A stretch of 59,391 nt of DNA from Gnetum montanum (taxonomy: Eukaryota; Streptophyta; Gnetopsida; Gnetales; Gnetaceae). Below are positions 10,490 through 21,149 of this stretch, piece after piece. The notes under the pieces were generated by a model, which did not search any database, had not been told where the DNA came from, and saw nothing but the letters and a program-made list of their open reading frames with translations. The stretch's first letter is position 1, and every line of letters begins with the position of its first letter. The stretch covers positions 457,310 through 516,700 of the forward strand of contig MNCI01023815.1 in the NCBI GenBank assembly GCA_015680685.1. Direction: 5' to 3'. The position numbers were made by a program, and so were the translations under genes.

Positions 10490-11482
10490 GATGACACCCA
10501 GAAGTTTTGCAAAAAGATACACTTCGCCGTAGGTAGCAAGGTAAGACAATGTTCGCGGCATACCTGGCAAGACTAAATCAAACCATTCACTAGTACATCC
10601 CCATTCATCGACAAAATTCCTTATCCATTCGCCAACACATTTTATCCCGGCATCCCCTCGACACGCCCCATACATCTAAAACATTCTACCACTGTAAAGC
10701 AGCTGCAACACGCAGCACAGCACCTGCGCATGAGTACAAAAGCAGAGCAAAGTTTATGTCAAAAAAAAAATCGAGACCCCGGGCACTTCCCATATAAGCC
10801 CCAGGCGGGAAGGCAGTGGTCTCAAAACCAAATACTCATGTTCAAAACGCTCAAGTGACATCCAGTTGCATGGCTTTGGATCCCTGCCAACAGGTTTCCC
10901 TGAACACTAAACATGGGCCCTATTCTTCCAAAGAATGTAACACATCCTCCCGTGGCTTTGGCCCCGTAAATAGGTCCTCTCGAAAGCTAACCGAGGGTCC
11001 TATTCCGCCAAAGAACGCACATCGCATGTCTGAACTCCGAGTCCGCTAAAACATTGGCTATCGGCAAGGATCAGCATGCCACATACCCGAGCATTCCCTG
11101 TCCACGGCACAATTCCTTGGGCAGTCACCGATCCCCACAATCTCTATCTTCCTGCCCGCTACGAATTTCCCTTTCCCAATCCCAGTACTACTGAACACGG
11201 TGCGATACTGTCTCGTCCAGTGGCAGCAGACAAGGTCTCTATCAAGTTGCTTGTGGTGTTTTGCACTTCTTTGTCGACGCTTCTCGGGTCGATTCCTCCA
11301 AGAATCAACAAAGAGGGGCCAATGAAACACCATAAAATTCGGAGCTTAGTACTTGCCTGACACTGACCAGGTCCCTGGGACCCACGAACGATGCCAGCTG
11401 CATGAGATTTCACACACGCGGCAACCTTGGGGATCGCAACACTTGGTTTTTATTAAGTACATTGTGTCAGCGTATACAACCA

Positions 11483-11809
11483 GCGTATACGCCCAAGTTC
11501 ACATCTACAGCGTATACGCCTGACACTCTACAGCGTATACGCCCGGCACTCCAGCGTATACGCCCAGGCACTGCCGATGCATACGCTCGACAACAAACTC
11601 TCCAATGACACCATGAAGATAACACCGAAGAGCAAGGATTGAAGCAAGTGGGCATCCTTCGGCGTATATGCCAAGCATGTACGCCCAGCATCCATCAGCG
11701 TATACGCCCTGCATCCGCCAAGCGTATACGCCCAGCCCTCATCATCTTCACCCACGTTCACGCACTCAGCACATCCAGCGTATATGCCGACCCGATACAG
11801 CGTATACGC
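11483..11809. repeat. Cluster of seven exact GCGTATACGC palindromes in the LTR U3
   Basis: Exact copies start at 11483, 11510, 11533, 11554, 11698, 11722 and 11800. Near copies such as GCGTATATGC (11671) and GCGTATACAA (11469) lie among them. The last exact copy ends 90 bp before the TATA box, where an upstream activating array would be expected. This is the same motif and copy number as the cluster in the antisense gene's first intron. Confidence 0.88.
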
Positions 11810-11899
11810 CCAACGCTTGTAATATTGTACATTTGTAAAGTGTGTGCACCCGGTCAACATGCCACGTGTCTCCTAACCCGAGTCTAGCATAACAACCTG

Positions 11900-11907
11900 T
11901 ATATAAA
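11900..11907 (+). promoter_or_regulatory. TATA box of the Tat LTR
   Basis: TATATAAA followed by a CCCC run, 90 bp after the palindrome cluster and ~600 bp before the LTR end. This is the normal place for the promoter that starts the genomic RNA of an LTR element. Confidence 0.55.
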
Positions 11908-12502
11908 CCCCGATTTCCCACTCCACAAAGGTCGGTTGGCAAAATCCTGGAGCACACCAGAGAACATTTACGCTACGCACAAGAGCTGAAACTCTCTTAC
12001 GCTGGCCTTGTACGCCGCGCACACAGTCTCTACGCTCCTCCTGTCTTGCGAACCAGCCGAGTCATTCCTGCATACGCCGGGGCTTTTCGTCCACCTTGTG
12101 TCCCTCATGACTGCATTAGACCGGTGCACTGTACTTTGACTCTGTAATACCATTGTTTACATTTGCTGCATAAGATTGTTTACATTTTACAGTTTTACAT
12201 CAACTTGGCCCACACATTCTGTTCACGGCCGTTTGCGCTCACGCTCTGTTCGCATCTGTTTTACACCGTTTACGCTTTGTCTACGTTCGCTACATCGTTT
12301 ACGCATAACCCAGTGTATAGCACTTTGCGTACGCGCGGGGAAATCCTTGTCTGATTCACGTGCGGACCACCCAAGGTACTCTGCCTTCGTGCATTCTAGC
12401 TCGCCCTCAGGCGAAGGTAGGGTCTTCTATTCTCATCCTGCGATCTCACGGTCTCTGTTTTCCTTCCAGCCGGAGACCGACGATTTCAGGCAGTACAAAA
12501 AT

Positions 12503-12520
12503 TGGCGCTAGAACAGAAGA
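12503..12520 (+). other. Primer binding site of a Tat-type element
   Basis: TGGCGCTAGAACAGAAGA lies five bases after the CA end of the LTR. TGGCGC is the usual start of a plant Ty3/Gypsy PBS, complementary to a tRNA 3' end. A PBS belongs after a 5' LTR, yet the pol to which this LTR seems to belong lies to its left. Either this LTR is shared by two tandem copies or it is the 5' LTR of a copy whose interior is lost. Confidence 0.5.
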
Positions 12521-14151
12521 CCGTGAGATTTCAGGCGGTACACCCCCCATTCCAATAACAAGTAGGATTAATAACCACTTTTTATTTTCTTTAGTTTTAC
12601 AACTTTTTATTTTCCAATTTTTTAGTTTTCAATTTCTTGTTTTATCATTTTGTCTTTTTGTCTTTTTACATTTTTGTAAGTAATCTCATCTACAAATAAA
12701 ACACTCATATGGCTCGTTGGTTGAGGTGTGTTCTATGTTATCAAGTCTCAAGTGGTCAATTATGTGGACAGTGAGCCCATTACACCCACTCATCCATTNG
12801 GTTGGTGGCTTCTCTGGATCCAGCAATCGAAAAGAAAAGAAAAAAAAACAACACAAAGGAAGTGCCACAAAACAAAAATCACTCCTCCCTTGAACAAAAT
12901 GCCAAGTGATCGTATGCCTTGTTGTTCTGGTACTCTCATAGTCACTCATCATGGGGTGAAAAAATGCAGTGTCACTGATTAGAGGAATGGACTTGGTCCT
13001 GATCTTGGAACGACAGGTTAATGACACATTAATCATGCTTTACACGTAGGATTCATTGTGCCCTGGGTCAATTACCCCATGTCCCAATCTCTACAATCCC
13101 TTCTGGAGTCCATCTCACCTCGCTGTCCATGTAATTGTAGCTCATGTCTCGTATAGTGTTGAATTCTTATCTCATCCCGATGATACTTACATATGTGTGT
13201 TTTGTGGAACCAGTGCAGATTACATATAACCCTTCAAGTGCCCACAAACACTTTTAAGTGTGGTTACACAAGGGCATTATAGGTTGGAACCTACTTTGTG
13301 GAGGACCCACTTGAGTAATTTTTGTAATTTGCACTCATAACCCATCTTCCACACACCATTTATTACCCTCAACATATTGTTAACAATGTTCTTTCCCTTA
13401 TTACTATCCCTCCAATTCACACGTTCCTATGAACCATCACATTGCCTTTTTCTCTCACTTACCACCTGAAGCCTTTATTGATCAATTCCACCCACATATA
13501 ATTATTTGTGCCTTCACAACTAACTAAATTACCCTAGACCCTTTAACATGTGCCCACATGTCCTTAATTTCCATTTTTAAATTCCAGAAAAACCTTCAAA
13601 ATTCGGTATTTTTCCCTCAGCCTAAACATCGATAGGCCGCGATATTGCATCACATTAAACTATATATACATGACCCCCCCCCCCCCCCCTGCAACACTTA
13701 CCATCATTTTCCACTATTCACGTAGGGGAGTTTTTTGAATTTTTCTCTACGACTTGCGATTGTGAGACCCTTACTTTTATACCTATATCTCGCTCGCTAG
13801 TACTCCGATTTTCATTCTGTTTGAACCTACTTGAGCCCGAAGTGTTTAGCTTAGTCATGGGTGAGGGACACACATCGAATAGTGCATAACCTTTTTGGAA
13901 TTTTTCATTGCCCAAAGGACATTATCAAGGGTAATTAGTTATAATATTAAGGATAATTGTGCCAAAAATAATTTCATCCCTTTAGGTACATCGGAAAACT
14001 AAATTTGAAAACCACCTAAGTAAAAAGGACTCACTATTATAATCTCTTGAGAAACATCACATGAAGATAAATAAATTAATTAAGGTAAGTAGTAAGGTGT
14101 AACTTAACTTCAGAAACAACCTTACTAAGTCTTGGTCCCATGTGATTGCAG
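12521..14151. other. Spacer: Tat leader remnant, then 5'-truncated end of Athila-like element A
   Basis: 12521 to about 12690 reads as an untranslated leader behind the PBS. From ~12690 the composition changes to AT-rich sequence that loosely resembles the long untranslated region between integrase and ORF3 in element B (an A-rich block near 12830; a segment near 13725-13870 resembling 27545-27700). A C run lies at 13675-13689 and an N at 12799. No gene is seen. The Tat/element A junction is probably near 12.6-12.7 kb but is not sharp. Confidence 0.4.
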
Positions 14152-16958
14152 ATGGCCCTAAAACGTGGACAATAGGAAGGTCCTGCTTAGGGTGGAAGAA
14201 AATGACCTAGGAGAGGCGAAGAACAAGTCCCTGCCAGACAACATGCAAAGCAAGAGGAACAATCATTTAGCATTCATCAAGAAGACCCTACTACTGTACA
14301 ATCAGAACTGGCAGAAGGAGGAGCTGCTATAATGCCTGAACAGGGACAACATCTCACGTTGCCCCAGGATTGTGTTCAAGCTATCCACAAAAGGTCCACA
14401 TTCACTACAGTGATTGTGGAATTAAATTTTGAATCTTTCATAGAGGTTGCTCCTGAGGCTATTAGGGATCACCTCAAAGGGTCTCCCTTATGGCCTATCC
14501 TCTTTGCAAGCAGTGCCTAGTACCTAAGGGAAACGTACCAATTCTGGCACAACAGAGAACAAGGAACCACCATTCACATTTGTGGTGTGACAATTGATTT
14601 CTCTATGTAGGTCATTTTGGAAGTATTAAACCTTCCGAATACAGGGCCAAAGGTTGCTTAGTTATCTACTCATTCAGACCCTAATGCACGACGAGTTTGG
14701 TTAGAGAGGGCATATGGCAAGGATAAGACACTTGGAGAGTTAACAACGGAAGAGAGGATCTATTTCAAAATTGGAATGTATCACCTCTTCCCCACGAAGT
14801 GCCTAAAAAGGATCTCAACATATGCGGCAAGGGGGTGTGCAATGCTGATGAAAAAGATTAATGCTAACCTGCCTCATCTATATTTCACGGAGATCCTGAG
14901 GTGGTCTGAGGAATGGAAGACAGGGAAGCTTGCATTACCATTCCCTTATCTTATCAAAAAGTTGTGCTGACGTGCTGGTATCAGAGGATACACTAATGAT
15001 GTCCTCCAAAAAGCCAAAAATTCTTCATATGCTGAATTATTAAAGCCACCAGTCGCAAGAAAAATCACTGGTGAGACACTGGGACCAGAACAAGAAAACG
15101 AATAGATGGTAGGAACAACTACAACCCAACTTGCAGGAGCCAGCCAACCTCCAAGTACGGGACCCAACCAACAATAGGAAGCAGAGCCTAGCACAGGCCA
15201 GGATCAACCACCACCACTGCAAGATTACAGACCATTGATGAGCCATCTTAGGGGAATCGCTGAGACGGTCAGTTGGGCAAGTCGTGATGATGCGAATTTC
15301 TTCCACATCATTGACATAGCCATATAGCCCACGGTTTCTTTGGATTGTGCAAGGGGTGAAGTGTCCATCCATACAGGATGAGGGGAAAGCGCTTGGTCAC
15401 AACAGATCTCGAGGAATGTTGCATCTTTCCAAGTGCAATTAGAAACTGGTGAAGGGGCCACAGTGGTGATCATGCAACACCAGGATGCAATGGGAGCTGT
15501 AGAAGTGGTCGCAGACCACATTAAAGAATTGTTCAATGTACCTGTTGTGCCACCTGTAGATCTCACAAGAGCATGAGATGCTCAAACTTTGGCCGAAACC
15601 TCAATGACTCCTGCAGAACATGAGGATGTACTTGATCAATTGGTACAAACAGGACAAATAATGACATCCCTGTTTGACATTCCTCAGGATGTTACGGTAA
15701 TTTAATCAGACGTCATTTCCACCAAAGGAAAGCTGGTCTTGATAAAGGTGAGGGTTGAGCATGCTGAAGTAGAGGTGCAAAAATTACAAGAAAAGCTCGT
15801 GGCCCTACAAGCAACACAACAGGACCATTTGCAATTTATTCCCACGCACTAGTTGGACAGCTTCAAAACTGAGCAACTAACCAAACTACTAACGGAGAAT
15901 AAGAAGGTGGCAGAAGAAAAAGAGAAGGCTATTTGGGATGCCTCTGCAGCACAAGCGCAAACTTATGCACATACAAAGGCACTCAAGGCCTTACAAGAGG
16001 AAAATAAGTAGCTTGTTGCTGACAACCTTCGGTTGACCGCCATGGAAAAGCAAAAGAATGTTCTCAAAGAACATTTCCATCAGTTGTGAGAACAATTCAT
16101 CCGGGTCAACCAAGACATGAACCATTTAGCCAAGGAGAACTGAACCCTCTCAATGGAGGAGGTACGTGCCATCCGCCAAAAGATAGCTATTGAAATCAAC
16201 GCATGGCAAAATGAGGCTAAACAGCATGAAAAGCTAAAGGAGCACTTCCAGGACCAGGTGGGGATGTACAAACAGATCATTGAAAAGGAGATCCATATGG
16301 CCAAGGCCCACATCAACGCTATTAGTGCTCAACACACTAGCTGATAGGCCATATTGGACACATATGCATTTGCCCACTTAGTGGAAGTTAAGAACTGGGA
16401 CCTACAGATCCAAGACCTTATAGAATACATGGAGTTGGAAAACCTACAGTATGCCAACCTTGCCATGTTAACATCAGGGCACTCAAGAATAGAGCTCGAG
16501 CAACAGGTAGCCACCACCTACAGCAAATATGAAACAAAATTTGCAGAACGCAAGAAGATATTGCAAAAATTGGAAATTGCAAATTTTGAACTTGAGGTGG
16601 TTAAAGCAAGCTACCAGGGACAAAAAGGTTTGCAACAGATTTGGCTCGATGGTTTGTAGATTTCCAAGAATACAAAGATAAAGCCAGAGCCTACAAGGAG
16701 GAATGATGGGTGTTTACAGCTTGGTATGTCAAGGCAAATCAAATGTTCCCGCAACTACCCTACCCATGGGAAGTGCCAACTCCATCAAACATCGGAACAT
16801 TAGCATGGATGGTGCAAGACCTCTAAACCGAAGAGGAGAAACTCTAGGCCATACTTCAACGCCATCAAGTCCTAAGACCTGGAGCACAAGACAAGGGGAA
16901 AGCACCCATGAAGGAGCCATTGCCACCAAGAACTACATGAGTTCCATCAATTTTGTAG
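14152..16958 (+). pseudogene. ORF3 of Athila-like element A (env-position coiled-coil protein)
   Basis: The ATG at 14152 follows TGTGATTGCAG, a good splice acceptor, which would suit expression from a spliced subgenomic RNA as for env genes. The frame is traceable for some 900 codons with many stops and some frame slips. An N-terminal globular part (14330-15000) carries LNFESFIEVAP and YHLFPTKCLKR; this resembles the variable 'putative plant transposon protein' domain of plant retroelement ORFs (inference from pattern). A middle part follows, then a long coiled coil (about 15740-16660, rich in Glu, Lys and Gln, for example LQEKLVALQA and KALKALQEENK). The conserved tail near 16740-16870 includes FPQLPYPWEVP and a GTLAWMVQDL-type stretch. 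Copies B and C share this order. I see no transmembrane or fusion-peptide segment, so a true envelope function is unsupported. Confidence 0.72.
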
Positions 16959-17118
16959 CAATAGGATTTCATTTTGCATTTTTTGTGTTGTGTCTCAATT
17001 TTTTTTTGATTCCACACTATGGCATGAATCCATTCTCACCATTCAATAATCCCATACCTATCCACTGTGTAATCAATGGAGCTTGTTCTTACTGTAACTC
17101 GAGGACGAGTTTTCACTC

Positions 17119-17936
17119 AGTCATAGGGGTATGATGAGTCACCATTTTAGTTAACTACAATATCGCATACGTGATATCACAGCCTATCTCCTCATCTATA
17201 AATAAGAGGTAGATAGATCCGATAAGCAGTTTTTTAGTTCTTAGTTTTAGTGTTAAGTTTTTAAGTAATTCTTCTCTCAACCCTTCTCTCCTAGTGTATG
17301 CCTGCAGTGTGGTGATTGTAATTGTACAGCATCCTTATTCGAGTGTGATGTGCTTGGACACGCACATAACCCGAAATAAAGATCGATATTACTTCATCAT
17401 TGCAGCATTCACTTAGCTTAATTATTTATTTAATTGTTATTTACTGCTTTCTTAGTTAATATCTTCTTACCCTAAACTCTTGTTAAATGCAGAATGAGTA
17501 TAACTTGATCACGAGCATTTAAGTGTGACTACTTGGTAACTGAGTAGCATACCTAAGATCTACACTTGGTAATCCTAATGGTAGTCATGCATGAGGTCCA
17601 AGATGTGTACGGATGATTAAGGAACGAATGCTCATTGCACTTAGGCTAGTTAGATTCTCTCTTACCCTCTCTCTCTCTCTTTCCTTCCTAGTTTAGTTAA
17701 TATTATTTACCATCATACCCAGGAGTAGCGTTAGCATAGGAACACATCATACACCTCACTTTGGACTAAACCATATGTGACAAAGCTAATACTAGTCCAG
17801 GTGGGAAGACAGCGAACTACAACCTAAGAATAACTATTTAGATACCACAACTAGCCCGTCTGCGAAGTTCAACCGAATTGTGCGTGAAACGCTTCTATTC
17901 ATATGGTTGAGTGTAGGGGTACCTCACCACTCATCA
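17119..17936 (+). mobile_element. Polypurine tract and 3' LTR of Athila-like element A
   Basis: The purine-rich CATAGGGGTA at 17122-17131 precedes the LTR TGATGAGTCACC...CACTCATCA (17132-17936, 805 bp, TG...CA). Close to the LTR start are the paired palindromes AATATCGC / GTGATATCAC (17159-17180), decayed forms of the CGATATCG pair in elements C and D. The right end abuts the middle of element B's 5' LTR, so A either inserted into B's LTR or replaced its first ~140 bp. The left end of A is missing. Confidence 0.8.
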
Positions 17937-18708
17937 GCCTTGTCGACATAGTGTCTATTTTCACCTATAAATGCATGCTCAGCTACTGTGTTTATGGCAT
18001 GTCTTATCATAGTTGTAGTAGAGCTCTTGCAGTTTTGTCATTTGAGAGTTAGAATATTTTTCTGAGTGCCTAAAGTAGGAGTCAGAAAGTATATAGATCT
18101 TTATTTGAGCACTAATGTACCTAAGCACACTAGTGTGAATGGCAATAAAGATGAGCCTTTTGATCAAACCTTGCAACACTTGGAATAGATTAATGATTTG
18201 TTTTTTCATTTATTAATTAAGCAATTAATTAAGATAAGTAAGACTTTAATTAATTAACTAAGTAAGCTAAATAGATTAAATACATAAGTACAACTGCTTC
18301 AAGCATAACATATAGTTCTTGGTAAATCTAGCAGTGCTTAACGCTTGGTAACCTAGTAGTGTTGTATGCATTTATGATGTGTACAGAAAGTGCGATCGTA
18401 TGCTTATGTTAGGATAGTTAGTTATTCATCAGTAATTAGATTAGTTAAGTTGGTTAATAAATTGAGTTTTAACTTATTATTAATCGTAGGCAAATAAAAT
18501 ATAAAATAATAAAAATCATGTGCCCCAATTACACTTAACCATACAACTAAGCTTCACAAGTGTAGTTGGGAAGACAACAATCATTATGATTAGATTTCAT
18601 CTCTTAGAATCAACGTACTTAGGAACTTAAGATTTGTAGAATTCAACTAGATTGCACGTAAATGCTTGTAATTCATATGGTTGGGCGTAGGGTACTCGCC
18701 GCTCATCA
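17937..18708 (+). repeat. 5' LTR of element B (5'-truncated)
   Basis: Matches 30690-31160 and 34867-35154 across its length and ends GCTCATCA at 18708. Its first ~140 bp, which hold the GACTAGGCC minisatellite in the 3' LTR, are missing at the junction with element A. Confidence 0.8.
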
Positions 18709-18727
18709 TTCGTGCTATTTTCGGGGA
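18709..18727 (+). other. Primer binding site of element B (decayed)
   Basis: TTCGTGCTATTTTCGGGGA directly follows the LTR end. It fits a mutated TGGCGCCGTTGCCGGGGA-type site (tRNA-Asp), the PBS I associate with Athila elements. Several differences are C-to-T changes. Confidence 0.5.
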
Positions 18728-18894
18728 CCTTTAGTTTGTTATGTGCGCTATCTAGGATTTAGTGAAATTTTATTTAACATCATTGGAATGAACCTTGAAG
18801 TCATATCATACATTAAAATAACTACAACAATTCTAAAGAAGCACACTACATTTTTATTTTTATTTTTATTTTTATTTTTGTCTTCTAATATAAG

Positions 18895-20975
18895 ATGTCT
18901 TCTTCTCATAGGAGTGGTTCTTTGCCCAAGTCTAATGGAGTACATCAATAGGTATCCTAGCAATACAAAGTGGTATATGCTCATCCTAATAATTATGTAT
19001 CCAATTTCACCTTCATCCTACACCAAGATGAACTACTACAGTGGTGGAACATGGAGGGCAACATTATGTTGCTACCCAATCAATCCATTCCTGTAATGCT
19101 CCACCAAACTCTTATGAGGTTGGGCATCCAAGGGCTTCATGCTGAATATGTTGTGCAAAATAGTAATGCCAGAGATTATCATCCCACCAATGCACAACAT
19201 CTAAGAGATTGATAACTAAAGTAGCATTACAAATCTGCAAAGGGAAAGTGGTCCATTGATTCCCAGTTTCTGATGTACCAAAAAGATGGTGGACAACCCT
19301 TCTTTTGGGGTTTTCCATACATAGAGACTCTTCTCTTTAACTTCGGTAAAGGAGGTCAAAACTAGAACTTGCAATCCACAATCCATGATCCTGGTTCTAA
19401 CAAGAACAAATCCCATGATAAAGGGTAATCCAAGGAGGAGAGTCATAGTAGGGATGCAGGTAAGCAGCATGATCATGATCATGGTCCCAACCACTAAAGA
19501 GGGGGTGACATGCATCGTAATGATGCTAGTCCTTCTTCCTCTTCACCTTCATCATCATCTTCTTCCTCTTCTAGCTTTGAACGCAATCATAGGGGGCATG
19601 ATCATAATGGAGGTCATCAATGGAACCAAGATGATCATAGGGACCGTTGGGCAAGTCCAAATCCAAGGTGTAGGCATTCAAGAGAAATCCATCACCATGA
19701 ATGAAGGGGTAGCAAAGGGCACCGTAGGCACCAAGATCATGTCTACAATAAGCCTTTACTCACTACTCAAAGTATGCTAAACACTGCAAAGCTAGTGATA
19801 ATTCTAACAAAGCACATGAAAGATTGCTAGATCAAGAAGCTAGACATGAACAATATCCCAAATTTTAAGGGGGGATATAATTCTAATCCAAAAAATCATC
19901 TTCAACATTTTCACGATACCTATGCCTTAAAAAACATAAAAAATGACTAGCAAAAGCTTAAGTTATTTCCCAAGACACTCATCAAAGAAGCAGAAAGCTC
20001 GTACCGATCCTTGTAGCTAGAATCAATCTATAGATAGAGTACAATGCTTGAATTATTCAATGACAAGTATCAAACGAACTCCTAAGTGTCTAATTTGACA
20101 AGGTAGATCTAAGGTTGGAAGCAAAGAATACATGAGTCCTTGGATAATTTCATGGACAAATATTATTCCTTATTACACCGATGCCTTGGCCATGGTTACT
20201 CTCAGAGAGAACAACTTCACCACATCATAGATGGGCTTTGTTCTTAAATGAGAAGAACTCTTGGGATCTACATCCAAGGAAGATTGTCAGAATTAAGCAT
20301 TCATCAAATCCAAAGGTTGATCAAGTAGGTAGTAAAAGAAGAAGCAAAGTTATGAAAATGTGAAAGTGTAGAAGAATACAACCAAGATCCTTCCATTTGT
20401 AAGACAGAGGTCCAATTTTATGACAGTGAGAAGTAATCATCACTTAATGAGGTAGTGAATCGAAAAACCTTGCTAATTCAAAAATTTACCTCTACAATTT
20501 CAGCTAAGGTAGATCAATTATGGAACTCTATGGATAGCAAATTTCAAGTTGTTCTAAAAATTGCTAAAGAGTCCAAAGAACGAAGTAGTGATCATGACCG
20601 CAAGAGTTGAAAGGAAGTTGAACATGCCAATCAAAGGGGTAAGGGCAAGATTGCTACAGTAGAGGAAGTTACAAAAACTAAATTAAATGATGATGGTGGG
20701 TGTAACATCTGCCAATGTGAATATCATAAGGGATGTTTCCCCATTGTGTCACACTTATAGAAGTTTGGGGTGTATGCTCTAAATCCACAACTAGCAAAAA
20801 GATTGCCTTATCCTTAAGGCAATCCCAAGCAGTTCCATCAGCAACAATAATATTATCCAAGTGGAACTCCACCATAACTATATGAGCAATATCAACAGTG
20901 GCAACACCCACAGTCATGGGTGCTACCACTGCCAAGGTAACAATACCTTTACAAAAAACGGTAAGTTAGTCATAC
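18895..20975 (+). pseudogene. gag: gag of element B
   Basis: The ATG at 18895 begins MSSSHRSGSLPKSNG; the same start (MSSSSYKS...) occurs in element D. Homologous landmarks follow: FTFILHQDELLQWW (near 19005), a Ser/His/Asp-rich linker (19500-19700), the retrotransposon Gag domain around 20100-20350 (SEL/IHQIQRL-type stretch), and a CCHC-like knuckle CNICQCEYHKGC at ~20703-20740, then FGVYALNPQL. Multiple stops and frameshifts. No protease is recognisable between this knuckle and RT, where element D has about 1.1 kb. Either it was deleted or it is missing at the assembly gap at 21094. Confidence 0.7.
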
Positions 20976-21047
20976 TTCATGGTAGACTTGCTCCCAACCA
21001 AAAAGCAAAACTATTGAAAGTGATCAACAAATAGCCAATAGCCTTTA

Positions 21048-21140
21048 TCTATTCATATCCTAAACCCACTCAAATTGATCCACGAATATGCCANTCTATT
21101 CATATCCTAAACCCACTCAAATTGATCCACGAATATGCCA
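21048..21140. repeat. 46-bp perfect duplication around a single N (assembly join)
   Basis: 21048-21093 and 21095-21140 are identical, with one N between. Two contig ends that overlap but were not merged would give exactly this. It probably is not biological. Sequence may also be missing here, since the protease of element B is expected in this interval. Confidence 0.85.
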
Positions 21141-21149
21141 ACATCACAT

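Larger units (their letters stand above)
10817..12497 (+). mobile_element. LTR of the Tat element
   Basis: The right end is set by the PBS-like site: ...GCAGTACA, then five bases, then TGGCGCTAG at 12503. The left end is placed at the TG after the purine-rich GGCGGGAAGGCAG (10804-10816), which would be the polypurine tract; this end is less certain. U3 holds the GCGTATACGC cluster (11483-11809) and a TATA box (11900-11907), so R would start near 11935. A 1.7-kb LTR fits Tat elements. No second copy of this LTR is in the window. The short open frames inside are chance. Confidence 0.55.

Noticed and set aside
11467-11957. Open frames rich in AYT and GVYA repeats in the LTR
   Set aside because: They are translations of the GCGTATACGC cluster, not proteins.
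14152-16958. Calling ORF3 a true envelope glycoprotein
   Set aside because: Position fits, but no signal peptide, fusion peptide or membrane anchor is visible; the protein is mostly coiled coil.
19501-19780. Ser/His/Asp-rich open frames as separate genes
   Set aside because: They are the low-complexity linker of gag, present at the same place in element D.
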